Positions 46,269 to 55,400 of a stretch of DNA of 64,000 nucleotides are shown piece after piece. Made by a program: the position numbers and the translations under genes. Origin of the DNA: Pseudomonas sp. dw_358. GTDB lineage: Bacteria; Pseudomonadota; Gammaproteobacteria; Pseudomonadales; Pseudomonadaceae. Numbering within the stretch: the first letter of the stretch is position 1; every line of letters begins with the position of its first letter. The stretch is from contig NZ_JAAVUX010000007.1 of assembly GCF_018449655.1 (NCBI RefSeq), positions 124,001-188,000 on the forward strand, read 5' to 3'. The notes under the pieces are model-generated. The model had not been told where the DNA came from, did no database searches, and saw only the letters and a list, made by a program, of their open reading frames with translations.

Positions 46269-46874
46269 TCAGAACGAAACCGGCGCAGCCGGTGCCTGGC
46301 CACCACGGCATTTGAGAATGCGCAGTTGCGGCGGGTCCAGATCGATGGCCAGGCGCAAGGCGGCCGGGGAAGGGTTGCGGGCCGCCGACAAGGAACGGCA
46401 CGCGAAGGCCAGGGTCTGACCGGTTTCGGCGGCCACCTGCAAACGACGCAGACTGCGGTCGTCAGTCTGCTGGGGCCAGCACAATACCGCGCCGCAACTG
46501 CCCGAACGCAGGCATTGCTCCACTGCCCAGAGCGCATCACGCTCACCGGTGTCGATCACCGAGAGGCAGTCCAGGACTACCCCGGCTGCCTGCCAGGCCT
46601 GTGGGTAGGGAATGTGCGGCGGCGCCACCAACACCACGCGCTCCCCGGCCTGGCTCAGGCGCGACAGGGTCGGCCAGAGTAGGCGCAATTCGCCGCAGCC
46701 GGGCGCCGAAAGGAGAATTTCACTCAAGGCCGCATCCGGCCAGCCACCCGTGGGCAAGACTGCGTCGAGATCAGCGTGGCCCGTGGGTTGCAGCCCGGCG
46801 CTGCGTGATGGCTGGCGGCCTTTCCAGACCCTGCGCTGGTCGAGCAGGCCCTCGAGGCTGACCACCTGCCCCAT
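46269..46874 (-). CDS. imuA: SOS mutagenesis factor ImuA
   Basis: A 201-residue protein of the RecA/SulA-related ImuA family. It starts MGQVVSLEGLLDQRRVWKG and contains TGHADLDAVLPTGGWPDAALSEILL, the typical conserved segment; the Walker A is degenerate (APGCGELR). It interacts with ImuB and RecA in translesion synthesis. The ATG at 46874 overlaps the lexA stop by one base (TGATG). It is the second gene of the lexA-imuA-imuB-dnaE2 operon. Confidence 0.94.
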   Translation of the reverse strand: MGQVVSLEGLLDQRRVWKGRQPSRSAGLQPTGHADLDAVLPTGGWPDAALSEILLSAPGCGELRLLWPTLSRLSQAGERVVLVAPPHIPYPQAWQAAGVVLDCLSVIDTGERDALWAVEQCLRSGSCGAVLCWPQQTDDRSLRRLQVAAETGQTLAFACRSLSAARNPSPAALRLAIDLDPPQLRILKCRGGQAPAAPVSF

Positions 46875-47488
46875 CACCGCCGCACCAGCCCGCAGTACAC
46901 GCCTTCAATGACGAAGTCCCGCTCGGGACCGACCTCGATGGGAAGATAGGCCGGGTTGCGCGGGAGCAGACGAAAACCCTGACCATGGCGCTCGAAACGC
47001 TTGATGGTGACCTCGCCGTCCAGCCGCGCCACCACGATTTGCCCGTTACGCGCTTCAAGCTGGCGGCTTACGCCCACCAGATCACCGTCAAGGATGCCGT
47101 CGTCGATCATGGAGTCGCCTTGTACCTGGAGGAAAAACTCCGGCGGGTGAGCGAAAAGCCGAGGGTCGAACAGCAGGTGATCATGCACACCGACGTCCGG
47201 GTCGATGGGCAAACCGGCGGCTACTCGGCCCAGCAGTGGCAACTGCAGCAGGCTGGGCCGCGTCGGCGTGTCGACCAGGCGAATGCCGCGCGCCTGATGG
47301 GCGCGCACCTCGATATGACCGGCTTCGGCCAGGGCGACAATATGCTTGCGGGCCACGCTGCGCGAGGCAAAACCAAACGCCTCGCAGATGTCGGCGAGGC
47401 TCGGGGGCTGGCCCTGCGCCGTGATCCGTTCACGGATAAAGGCGAGGATGGCGTTGCGGCGGGGGGTTAGTGTGCTCATGGAGTACAT
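46874..47488 (-). CDS. lexA: Second LexA-type SOS repressor (LexA2)
   Basis: A 204-residue repressor. The N-terminal winged HTH (about 5-70) has SLADICEAFGFASRSVARKHIVALAEAG. The autocleavage site A91-G92 (RVAAGLPI), S126 (GDSMID) and K163 (EVTIKRF) of the S24 peptidase domain are all present. It heads the imuA-imuB-dnaE2 operon, as LexA2 does in other pseudomonads, and should repress it until RecA-stimulated self-cleavage. Two starts are possible, ATG at 47488 (AAGAG 5-6 bases upstream) and ATG at 47479; the first lies inside the operator. Confidence 0.93.
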   Translation of the reverse strand: MYSMSTLTPRRNAILAFIRERITAQGQPPSLADICEAFGFASRSVARKHIVALAEAGHIEVRAHQARGIRLVDTPTRPSLLQLPLLGRVAAGLPIDPDVGVHDHLLFDPRLFAHPPEFFLQVQGDSMIDDGILDGDLVGVSRQLEARNGQIVVARLDGEVTIKRFERHGQGFRLLPRNPAYLPIEVGPERDFVIEGVYCGLVRR

Positions 47489-47495
47489 TTGTACT
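47482..47495 (-). promoter_or_regulatory. LexA2 operator
   Basis: A palindrome with arms AGTAC and GTACT around ATTT (47482-47495). It fits the GTAC-N4-GTRC type of site described for the LexA2 proteins of pseudomonads, rather than CTG-N10-CAG. It overlaps the lexA start, so the repressor would block its own operon by autoregulation. Confidence 0.85.
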
Positions 47496-47683
47496 CTTTT
47501 TGCCTGAGGTTGTGAAGATCCTCCCGTCGCCCCTATCAGGCGCTCTTTCGTCAACCCGGCACAATTACTGCTGTCCATCTGGCCAAGGTTCGGCTTTGAG
47601 CATGTGGGCGCCGCTTTTTCGCACGCCTGCCCGGGCTCAGCCTTGATAATCATCTCAGCCAACAATCTAAGGAGTGCAACAGG

Positions 47684-49021
47684 ATGACGGCAGCCATTTC
47701 AGGGGTCGACGCGGCCACGTTGAGGAAGGTGATTGCGGCGGCGGCCATCGGCAATTTTGTCGAGTGGTTCGATTTCGCCGTCTACGGTTTTCTCGCCACC
47801 ACCATCGCGCAACAATTCTTTTCCGCCGGCGACCCCAGCGTCGCGCTCCTCAAGACCTTTGCCGTGTTTGCCGTAGCCTTCGCCTTTCGCCCGCTGGGCG
47901 GGGTAGTCTTCGGCATGCTGGGGGACCGGCTGGGGCGCAAGCGCATTCTGGCCCTGACGATTCTGATGATGGCCGGAGCCACCACCTTGATCGGTATCCT
48001 CCCGCCCTATGGGGCCATCGGCCTGTGGGCGCCGGTCCTGCTGACCTTGATTCGCTGCGTTCAAGGCTTCTCGGCCGGCGGCGAGTATGCCGGGGCCTGC
48101 GCGTATTTGATGGAGCACGCGCCGCGCCATAAGAGGGCATGGTATGGCAGCTTTGTGCCGGTCTCGACCTTCAGCGCCTTCGCCGCAGCCGCCGTGCTGG
48201 CCTACGCCCTGGAAACCAGCCTCAGCAGCGCCGACATGGCCAGCTGGGGCTGGCGCGTGCCCTTTTTGATCGCCGCGCCCCTGGGCATCATCGGACTCTA
48301 CATGCGCCGTCGGCTGGATGAGACGCCGGCGTTCCAGGCCGTGACCCAGGAGCACGCCGAGTCCCATTCGCCGCTCAAGGAAACCCTGCGCAACCATGGC
48401 CGGGCCATTGTCTGCCTGGGCGCCTTCGTCTCGCTCACCGCCCTTTCGTTCTATACCTTCACCACCTACTTTGCGACCTATCTGCAAGTGGCCGGCGGCC
48501 TGAGTCGCGCCGGCGCCCTGCTGGTCTCGGTGATCGCCCTGGTCTTCGCCGCGTTGATCTGCCCGCTGGCCGGGGCATTTTCCGACCGGGTCGGGCGGCG
48601 CATGACCATGCTCTGCACCGGCCTGCTGTTGATCGTGGCGGTCTACCCGGCCTTTCTCATGGCCCGTTCCGGCTCGTTCGCGGCGGCCATTGGCGGTGTC
48701 ATGCTGCTGGCCATCGGCGCGGTGCTCAGCGGCGTGGTCACGGCGGCGCTGCTCTCGGAAACCTTCCCCACCCGCACCCGCTATACCGCCTCGGCGATCA
48801 CTTACAACCTGGCCTACACGATCTTCGGCGGCACGGCGCCCTTGATGGCCACCTGGCTGATCGGCCTGACGGGCAGCACGCTGGCCCCGGCCTTCTACTT
48901 GATCGTCATTGCGGTGATGGCTTTGGTGGGTGGGCTGTCGCTGCCGGAAACGGCCGGCATTTCCCTGCATGGCGAAAATGACAGTGCTGAGGCCGATATC
49001 AGCCGACTGGCCCGTGCCTGA
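47684..49021 (+). CDS. MFS transporter, metabolite:H+ symporter type (ProP/KgtP-like)
   Basis: A 445-residue inner-membrane protein with about 12 hydrophobic segments. GNFVEWFDFAVYGFLA (about 23-38), FGMLGDRLGRKRILALTI and QGFSAGGEYAGACAYLMEHAP are the signatures of the metabolite:H+ symporter family, with members for proline/betaine, ketoglutarate and other organic acids. The substrate is not evident. AAGGAG lies upstream of the ATG. It is divergent from the lexA operon and has no partner gene of its own. Confidence 0.93.
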   Translation: MTAAISGVDAATLRKVIAAAAIGNFVEWFDFAVYGFLATTIAQQFFSAGDPSVALLKTFAVFAVAFAFRPLGGVVFGMLGDRLGRKRILALTILMMAGATTLIGILPPYGAIGLWAPVLLTLIRCVQGFSAGGEYAGACAYLMEHAPRHKRAWYGSFVPVSTFSAFAAAAVLAYALETSLSSADMASWGWRVPFLIAAPLGIIGLYMRRRLDETPAFQAVTQEHAESHSPLKETLRNHGRAIVCLGAFVSLTALSFYTFTTYFATYLQVAGGLSRAGALLVSVIALVFAALICPLAGAFSDRVGRRMTMLCTGLLLIVAVYPAFLMARSGSFAAAIGGVMLLAIGAVLSGVVTAALLSETFPTRTRYTASAITYNLAYTIFGGTAPLMATWLIGLTGSTLAPAFYLIVIAVMALVGGLSLPETAGISLHGENDSAEADISRLARA

Positions 49022-49164
49022 TCGCTGAGCCGCCAGGGTTCAAAGCATTTTGAACCGTGGCGCACCCGGCTTGGTCATCTGCTTGAGCAGGCGAAACAGT
49101 GGCACCGCAGAGTGCCCGGCGCCCCGGCTCATTCCCGTGATGAACCACCGAGCGGAGTACCCCG

Positions 49165-50280
49165 ATGAGCGACTTACCCGTTAACCCTGCAAACTTGCAC
49201 CCCCTGCCTTTCCAGCCGAGCTTCGAACAGATTCCGGATGATGAGGCGCAGACCAGCCAGGAACTGGCCGAAACCCTGCACAGCATTCTGGAAACCACCT
49301 TCAAGGACAACGGCCACGCCCACCGCAGCGTGCATGCCAAAAGCCATGGCTTGCTGTATGGCCACCTGACGGTGCTCGACAACCTCCCGACGCACCTTGC
49401 CCAAGGCGCATTCGCCAAGCCGGGCACGGTGGCGCTGGCCCTGCGCCTTTCTACCAATCCGGGCGATATTCTCGATGACAAGGTGTCCACCCCCAGGGGC
49501 CTGGCCATCAAACTCATCGGCGTCGAGGGCCCGCGCCTGCCCGGCAGCGAAGCGGACGTGACCCAGGACTTTGTCATGCAGAATGCCAAGGCCTTCACGG
49601 CGCCGACGCCCAAGGCCTTCCTCAAGACCTTGAAGCTGCTGGCCAAGACCACGGACAAGGGCCCAGGCCTGAAAAAGGCGTTCTCGGCCGTGCTGCGCGG
49701 TGTCGAGTCGGCCGTGGAAGCCGTCGGCGGTGAAAGCCCGACCTTGAAAAGCCTGGGCGGCCATCCGCAAACCCATATTCTCGGGGAAACCTTCTACAGC
49801 GTGGTGCCCTTCCTCTACGGCCCCTACTACGCCAAGTTGAGCGTGGTCCCGGTGGCGCCCGAGCTGAAGGCCCTGACCGACCAGCACGTGGATTTCGGCG
49901 ATAACCCGGATGGCTTGCGCGCCGCGGTCAACGCCTATTTCAGCGCGCACGGCGGGACATGGGAGGTGCGCATCCAGTTGGCCACGGACATTGAAAAAAT
50001 GCCCATCGAGGACGCTTCGGTCATCTGGCCGGAAGACCTCAGCCCTTATCTGACCGTGGCCCGCATCGACGTCCCGGCCCAGCCGGCCTGGAATGCAGAG
50101 AAGGCGCGGGAGATCGACGACGGGCTGTCATTCAGCCCGTGGCATGGCCTGGCCGCACATCGGCCATTGGGTGGGGTCATGCGCGTGCGCAAGCCGGCTT
50201 ATGAAATGTCTGCCCGCTACCGCGGCACTCATAATGGTTGCCCAATGCATGAGCCACGCCCGAAAGGTCAGGACGTGTAA
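49165..50280 (+). CDS. Catalase-like haem protein (small y4iL/SrpA type)
   Basis: A 371-residue protein of the catalase fold. HRSVHAKSHGLLYG (about 52-65) carries the essential distal histidine as in R-x-VHAKG of catalases, and LSTNPGDILDDKVSTPRGLAIKL and MQNAKAFTAP follow the family pattern. The C-terminus has RVRKPAYEMSARYR, where catalases place the proximal tyrosine. It is shorter than catalases proper (about 480 residues), as are other minimal haem peroxidase-like members. It probably reduces organic peroxides or H2O2. GGAG precedes the ATG. It overlaps the convergent acidic gene by 13 bases. Confidence 0.85.
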   Translation: MSDLPVNPANLHPLPFQPSFEQIPDDEAQTSQELAETLHSILETTFKDNGHAHRSVHAKSHGLLYGHLTVLDNLPTHLAQGAFAKPGTVALALRLSTNPGDILDDKVSTPRGLAIKLIGVEGPRLPGSEADVTQDFVMQNAKAFTAPTPKAFLKTLKLLAKTTDKGPGLKKAFSAVLRGVESAVEAVGGESPTLKSLGGHPQTHILGETFYSVVPFLYGPYYAKLSVVPVAPELKALTDQHVDFGDNPDGLRAAVNAYFSAHGGTWEVRIQLATDIEKMPIEDASVIWPEDLSPYLTVARIDVPAQPAWNAEKAREIDDGLSFSPWHGLAAHRPLGGVMRVRKPAYEMSARYRGTHNGCPMHEPRPKGQDV

Positions 50281-50429
50281 GCGTCGTCGGTCTCTTCTTC
50301 GAGGTCGGGATCGTCGAGGGGGACGGTGGCGTCGTCCATCAGGGATCCAGGATCTTCGTTGCCCGGATCGTTGAGAAACGGCAGGCCGGACGGGCCTTTT
50401 TCTTCAGTGCCTTCGGTTTCGGGGGTCAT
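50268..50429 (-). CDS. Small acidic protein (53 aa)
   Basis: A 53-residue acidic protein, with stretches such as DDPDLEEETDDAYTS and PETEGTEEKG, and almost no hydrophobic core. It looks intrinsically disordered. AGGAGCG lies 8 bases upstream of the ATG at 50429, which supports a real gene. I know of no function. Its last 13 bases overlap the end of the convergent catalase-like gene. Confidence 0.6.
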   Translation of the reverse strand: MTPETEGTEEKGPSGLPFLNDPGNEDPGSLMDDATVPLDDPDLEEETDDAYTS

Positions 50430-50525
50430 GGGCGTCGCTCCTTGAAGGGTGGGCATTGCCTTGCATTCGAGGGGCCCGGGCGGCGATGGTTCACCGCCCC
50501 TCTTGAAAGTCCAGCGGTGTGAGCG

Positions 50526-52655
50526 TTATCCGACGATGAGTTGTTTGATCCGGTTGGCCAGCTCATCCATGGCGAACGGCTTGGTCAGCAGGTGCATGCC
50601 CGGGTCCAGGTCGCCATCGCCCACCACGGCGTTCTCGGCATAGCCAGTGATGAAGAGAATCTTCAAGTCCGGGCGCAAGGCTCGCCCGGCGTCGGCCACT
50701 TGCCGTCCATTGATGCCGCCCGGCAGGCCGACATCCGTGATCAGCAGGTCGATCGACGTAGCCGATTGCAGGATCTCCAGCCCCGAAGCACCGTCCACCG
50801 CTTCCAGCGCCTGATACCCCAGGTCCTGCAGGACTTCGACGATGAGCATGCGCACGGTGGGTTCGTCGTCGATCAACAACACCGTCTCCCCCGCAGCGGA
50901 ACGAGGCAGGGCCAGCGGCCGGTTGCTCTCCACGGTCGCCGCGCCCAGCCCGTGGTGCCGGGGCAAGTACAGACTCAGGGTGGTGCCCTCGCCGACTTCG
51001 GAATAGATATGCACCTGGCCGCCGGACTGGCGCACGAAGCCGTAGATCATCGACAACCCCAGGCCAGTGCCCGCTCCCAAGGGTTTGGTGGTGAAAAACG
51101 GGTCAAACGCATGGGCGATCACGTCAGCGCTCATGCCCATGCCGTTGTCGGCCACGCTGAGCACCAGGTATTGCCCTGGCGGCAACTCCAGGCGAGCGGC
51201 GGCACGCGCGTCGACGTCCTGATTGGTCGTAGCGATGACCATGGTTCCGCCGTTGGCCATGGCGTCACGAGCATTGATGCACAAGTTCAGCAATGCGTTT
51301 TCCAACTGGTTGGCGTCCACCTGGGTGATCCACAGGTCAGCCTGTGCGTTCACCTGCACGGCAATGCCCGGCCCTACCGTGCGGCGGATCAGCTCTTCCA
51401 TGCCGCCGATCAACCGGTTGACCTCGGTGGGGCTGGGATCCAGTGGCTGGCGCCGGGAAAACGCGAGCAGACGATGAGTCAACGCCGCTGCACGCCTGGC
51501 CGCACCATAGGCCGCGTCGAGGTAACGCTCAAGCTCCGCGGTGCGGCCTTGGGCGACCCGCAGCTTGAGCATTTCCAGGCTGCCGCTGATTCCCGCGAGC
51601 AAGTTGTTGAAGTCATGGGCCAGGCCGCCGGTCAACTGCCCCACGGCTTCCATTTTCTGACTCTGACGCAACTGTTGCTCCAACTGGCGCTGGCGGGTCA
51701 TGTCCACGCCGACGCCGGTGCGGCGCAGCGGCTGGCCATCGGCATTGAAATAGGTGTGGCCACGCGACAGCACCCAACGCGTGGAGCCGTCCGGGTGCTG
51801 GATGCGGTATTCGAGTTCCAGATCGCCACTGTTGACCAGGCCCCCGGACATGGTGCTGCGCAAGGGTGCCAGGTCGTCCGGGTGCACATTGGCCAGGAAA
51901 TCCGTGCGTTTGATGCCTGCCGCGCCTCGGACCGGGTCGATACCGTACACATCGGCAATGCCGACGTCGCAGTAAAAGCAGTCCTCTTCCACTTCGAAGG
52001 TCCAGACCCCTACCCCGCGCACCGCCGAGAGCGCCAGCCGGGCAAAGTCCATGGAGTCGTGCAGGGCCAGTTCCCGGGCCCGCTCTTCGGTAATGTCGCG
52101 GGCTACGCAAAAGCGCCGGTCGCCATCCGGAACAATGGTCCAGCTGAGCAGGCGATAGCCGCCCTGAGCCGTAAGAAAGCGGGTTTCCACCCCTTGCAGG
52201 GTCTCGCCGCTGCTCAAACGCTCCAGGTATTCGTTGTCGCTGTCGCGGTCGACCGGATGCACCAGCCACCGCGAGCCTCGCCCTTGGATCTGCTCGATGG
52301 GCCAGCCCAGCACCCGCTCCCAGGAAGGGTTGACGCTCAGCCAGGTGCCAAGGCCATCGGCAACCCCCAGCAGGTCGTGGCTGACTTCCCAGACCCGATC
52401 GCGCTCGCGAGTGCGCTCCTCGATCTGCTGTTCGAGGGACGCTGCCAGCACGCGCAAGCCCTCGTCCACCGCCGGCGCGCGAGCACCGAGCAACTGCAGA
52501 CAGGCCTGCACGACGTGAGTGGTAGTGGCGTAACGGCCCGAAGCAACCTGTGCGTCCAACAGCGTGGACAAGGCACGGTCAAGTTCGGGATCGGGAGGAG
52601 CGCGATCAGGCATGCGCGGAGGCTCGTTGCAGAAATCAGGAGGAATACAGGTCAT
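50526..52655 (-). CDS. Hybrid histidine kinase with ParD-like N-terminus and two PAS domains
   Basis: A 709-residue soluble hybrid kinase. Residues about 24-57 (LLDAQVASGRYATTTHVVQACLQLLG) look like the ribbon-helix-helix of ParD antitoxins. A coiled region (about 60-85) leads to two PAS domains (about 85-205 and 210-325), the HisKA with H347 in GGLAHDFNN, the ATPase (about 390-560, LSVADNGMGM and GTGLGLSM) and a receiver with D641 (ITDVGLPGG). There is no membrane segment. The start at 52655 is uncertain; an ATG at 52613 keeps the antitoxin-like part. It is 58 bases after ilvE. Confidence 0.9.
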   Translation of the reverse strand: MTCIPPDFCNEPPRMPDRAPPDPELDRALSTLLDAQVASGRYATTTHVVQACLQLLGARAPAVDEGLRVLAASLEQQIEERTRERDRVWEVSHDLLGVADGLGTWLSVNPSWERVLGWPIEQIQGRGSRWLVHPVDRDSDNEYLERLSSGETLQGVETRFLTAQGGYRLLSWTIVPDGDRRFCVARDITEERARELALHDSMDFARLALSAVRGVGVWTFEVEEDCFYCDVGIADVYGIDPVRGAAGIKRTDFLANVHPDDLAPLRSTMSGGLVNSGDLELEYRIQHPDGSTRWVLSRGHTYFNADGQPLRRTGVGVDMTRQRQLEQQLRQSQKMEAVGQLTGGLAHDFNNLLAGISGSLEMLKLRVAQGRTAELERYLDAAYGAARRAAALTHRLLAFSRRQPLDPSPTEVNRLIGGMEELIRRTVGPGIAVQVNAQADLWITQVDANQLENALLNLCINARDAMANGGTMVIATTNQDVDARAAARLELPPGQYLVLSVADNGMGMSADVIAHAFDPFFTTKPLGAGTGLGLSMIYGFVRQSGGQVHIYSEVGEGTTLSLYLPRHHGLGAATVESNRPLALPRSAAGETVLLIDDEPTVRMLIVEVLQDLGYQALEAVDGASGLEILQSATSIDLLITDVGLPGGINGRQVADAGRALRPDLKILFITGYAENAVVGDGDLDPGMHLLTKPFAMDELANRIKQLIVG

Positions 52656-52713
52656 GCACAGCCAAGGCGCAACGGGAGATCAAGCCTTCTCGATCCCCCG
52701 TGGAATGCAGCCA

Positions 52714-53733
52714 TCAGACCTTGACGATCCATCCCTGTGGCGCTTCGACATCACCGGATTGTACACCGGTCAGCTCGCTGTAGAGCTTGCGCGTGATCGG
52801 GCCAACTTCAGTTTCACTGTGGAACACGTGTAGCTGGCCCTGGTATTCGATGCCGCCGATGGGGGTGATCACCGCTGCGGTCCCGCAGGCACCGGCCTCG
52901 GTGAAGCGGTCCAGTTGGTCGATGAACACATCGCCCTCGACCACTTTCAGGCCCAGGCGGCTTTGCGCCAGCTCGATCAACGACAGGCGGGTAATGCCCG
53001 GCAGCACCGACGGTGATTTCGGCGTAACGAACTCGCCGTTGTCGGTGATGGCGAAGAAGTTGGCCGAACCGACTTCCTCGATCTTGCTGTGGGTCTGCGG
53101 GTCGAGGTAGATGCAATCGGCGAAATGACGCTGCTTGGCTTCGCTGCCCGGCATCAGGCTGGCAGCGTAGTTGCCGCCGACCTTGGCCGCTCCGGTGCCG
53201 TTGGGCGCCGCGCGATCATAATCGGAAATCACGAAATTATTGGGCTTCATGCCGCCCTTGAAGTAGGCACCTACCGGGATGCAGAACACCGAGAAGATGA
53301 ATTCCGGGGCGGTGCGCACGCCGATGTTGTCGCCCACGCCGATCACGAATGGACGCAGGTACAAGGCGCCACCGGTGCCGTACGGCGGGATGAAGTGTTC
53401 GTTGGCCTTGACCACCTGCTTGCAGGCTTCGATGAACTGCTCGGTAGGCACCGGCGGCATCAGCAGGCGGCCGCAGCTGCGGGCCATGCGCTGGGCGTTC
53501 TGATCAGGGCGGAACAGGTTGATCGAGCCATCCTTGCAGCGATAGGCCTTGAGGCCTTCGAAGCATTGCTGACCGTAGTGCAGAGCAGTCGAGCCTTCGC
53601 TGATGTGCAACTGGTTGTCGGCGGTCAGCGTGCCTTCCTGCCAGGCGCCGTCACGCCAGTGCGACAGGTAACGCAAGTCGGTCTTGATGTAATCGAAACC
53701 CAACGTCTCCCAGTTGATGCTGTGCTGACTCAT
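52714..53733 (-). CDS. ilvE: Branched-chain amino acid aminotransferase
   Basis: A 339-residue fold-type IV aminotransferase. K184 in AAKVGGNYAASL is the PLP lysine; YGQQCFEGLKAYR and TGACGTAAVITPIGGI-like C-terminal segments match IlvE. It transaminates leucine, isoleucine and valine with 2-oxoglutarate. The ATG at 53733 gives the usual MSQHSINWETLGFDY start. No attenuator or partner ilv gene is adjacent; a hybrid kinase follows on the same strand. Confidence 0.95.
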   Translation of the reverse strand: MSQHSINWETLGFDYIKTDLRYLSHWRDGAWQEGTLTADNQLHISEGSTALHYGQQCFEGLKAYRCKDGSINLFRPDQNAQRMARSCGRLLMPPVPTEQFIEACKQVVKANEHFIPPYGTGGALYLRPFVIGVGDNIGVRTAPEFIFSVFCIPVGAYFKGGMKPNNFVISDYDRAAPNGTGAAKVGGNYAASLMPGSEAKQRHFADCIYLDPQTHSKIEEVGSANFFAITDNGEFVTPKSPSVLPGITRLSLIELAQSRLGLKVVEGDVFIDQLDRFTEAGACGTAAVITPIGGIEYQGQLHVFHSETEVGPITRKLYSELTGVQSGDVEAPQGWIVKV

Positions 53734-53884
53734 GACACTCTCCAATACTGAAATTGCCTGCAGATTCTGGCAGGCCTACGGCTTTGAAAACGGCGCGGCA
53801 TGCAGCCTGAGAACGGCGCTTTCAATCATAAGGCCGCTATCATTCCCGATCATGAAGCAACTTGCAAAAGGTAAACGACAGGCA

Positions 53885-53921
53885 CAAAAAAGCCCGCTGA
53901 CCGGGCGAACGGTCAGCGGGC
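53885..53921 (-). terminator. Intrinsic terminator of the DUF1652 gene
   Basis: An 11-bp stem GCCCGCTGACC/GGTCAGCGGGC (53892-53902 with 53911-53921), followed on the minus strand by seven Us (53891-53885). It starts 18 bases after the DUF1652 stop and separates that gene from ilvE. Confidence 0.88.
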
Positions 53922-53939
53922 CTGGTCAACGCTGTTGAA

Positions 53940-54200
53940 TCAGAGCCCGTCGTTGACTCGACGTGCCTGTTGCGAGTGGTTGGCCTTGAGATCATGACGC
54001 AGGCCGGCAATCAGATTCGAGATCGCGCGGCTACTGGTCAGCTGCTCGCTTTTGATCCCGGTGACAGTCAAATCCAGGCGTTCGGTGGCGCGATCATAGA
54101 CCCGCACGGTCAAGGACCGATCCATCGCCTGGGTGCATTGGCAGCGTGCAGGCAAAAAGCTGCTCTCGATGATATTGCGCAGTTCCAACGTTGACAGCAT
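53940..54200 (-). CDS. DUF1652 protein (86 aa)
   Basis: An 86-residue soluble protein. The segment MLSTLELRNIIESSFLPARCQCTQAMDRSLTVRVYD at the start and ISNLIAGLRHDL further on match DUF1652, a small family found in pseudomonads without a known role. GGAGAGG precedes the ATG at 54200. It has its own terminator and so is transcribed alone. Confidence 0.85.
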   Translation of the reverse strand: MLSTLELRNIIESSFLPARCQCTQAMDRSLTVRVYDRATERLDLTVTGIKSEQLTSSRAISNLIAGLRHDLKANHSQQARRVNDGL

Positions 54201-54477
54201 GTGCCTCTCCTTTTTGTCTAAAGCGCCGGGTGCTCTTGATCCGGTCTTCCTTATAAGCAGCAGCATTTGTGCCCGAAGCGACAAACGGTCGCACCCAGAA
54301 GAATCAATGAGTTAGCTAGTTGATGGCCAATAGCTCTCATGCAGAACGCAATACGGCCGGGCATTGCTCATGCAATCTGCACTGGGCCTGTTCAGGCGCA
54401 GGCAGCCTATCAGGGCATGGAAACTTTGCGACACCGGCCAAGGTCATCCGCTACACAGGTTATGACAGGGGAATGCA

Positions 54478-55377
54478 ATGGCTCGTTCGATCTGGAAAGG
54501 CGCGATCAGTTTCGGGCTGGTGCACATCCCCGTGGCGCTGGTATCGGCCACAGCCTCCAAGGGTGTGGACTTCGATTGGCTGGACAAACGCAGCATGGAC
54601 CCGGTGGGTTACAAGCGCATCAACAAGGCCACGGGCAAGGAGATCGACAAGGACAATATCGTCAAAGGCGTGCAATTCGAAAAAGGCCGCTACGTGGTGC
54701 TCAGCGAGGAAGAGATTCGCGAAGCCCACCCGGTTTCGACCCAGACCATCGAAATTTTCTCATTCGTCGACAGCCAGCAGATTCCTCTGCAAAACATCGA
54801 AACACCTTACTACCTGGCCCCCGACAGGCGCGGTGAGAAGGTCTATGCTCTGTTACGGGAAACCTTGGTCAGCACCGGCAAAGTCGCCTTGGCGCGCGTG
54901 GTGCTGCACACCCGGCAATACCTCGCAGCATTGATGCCGCTGGAGGCTGCCTTGGTGTTGGTCAAACTCAGGTGGCCCGGCGAGGTGCGCGGGCTGGACA
55001 TCCTGGAGCTGGGCAAGGATGTCGCCCAGCCGGCGCTGGACAAGCGCGAGTTGGACATGGCCAGGCGCCTGGTCGAAGACATGAGCGGGGAATGGTCGCC
55101 TGCCGAATACGTCGACCAATTCGAGGAGAAAATCATGCAACTGGTCGACAAGAAAGCCCATGAAGGCAAGGTCGAGGATGTCGAGACCCAGCCGGGTGAA
55201 GAACACCGCAAGACGGCCGATGTCATTGACCTCACCGAGCTGCTCAAGCGCAGCCTGGGCGGCAAGGCCGGCAGCAAGGTTTCAGGCGCCGACACCCCGG
55301 CCAAGCCCGCCGCCAAACGCAAGCCTGCAGCCGCCAAGGCCAAACCGGCGGCGCGAAAACCCCGCAAGGCCTCCTGA
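54478..55377 (+). CDS. ku: Ku, DNA end-binding protein
   Basis: A 299-residue bacterial Ku. MARSIWKGAISFGLVHIPV at the start, KGVQFEKGRYVVLSEEEIREAHP, ETPYYLAPDRRGEKVYALL and the conserved core to about residue 255 form the homodimeric ring that binds broken DNA ends and recruits LigD in non-homologous end joining. The last 45 residues are a Lys/Ala/Pro-rich basic tail (PAAKRKPAAAKAKPAARKPRK), which is common in Ku C-termini and helps DNA binding. A shortened ligase-like gene follows 23 bases later. Confidence 0.96.
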   Translation: MARSIWKGAISFGLVHIPVALVSATASKGVDFDWLDKRSMDPVGYKRINKATGKEIDKDNIVKGVQFEKGRYVVLSEEEIREAHPVSTQTIEIFSFVDSQQIPLQNIETPYYLAPDRRGEKVYALLRETLVSTGKVALARVVLHTRQYLAALMPLEAALVLVKLRWPGEVRGLDILELGKDVAQPALDKRELDMARRLVEDMSGEWSPAEYVDQFEEKIMQLVDKKAHEGKVEDVETQPGEEHRKTADVIDLTELLKRSLGGKAGSKVSGADTPAKPAAKRKPAAAKAKPAARKPRKAS

Positions 55378-55400
55378 GTGCGTGACCAAGGGAAACGATC

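Noticed and set aside
52654..52833. Plus-strand frame with AGGAGG before its ATG, 59 residues, antisense to the end of ilvE
   Set aside because: Most of it is the reverse strand of ilvE, whose coding signal is certain; the strong ribosome-like sequence is probably chance.
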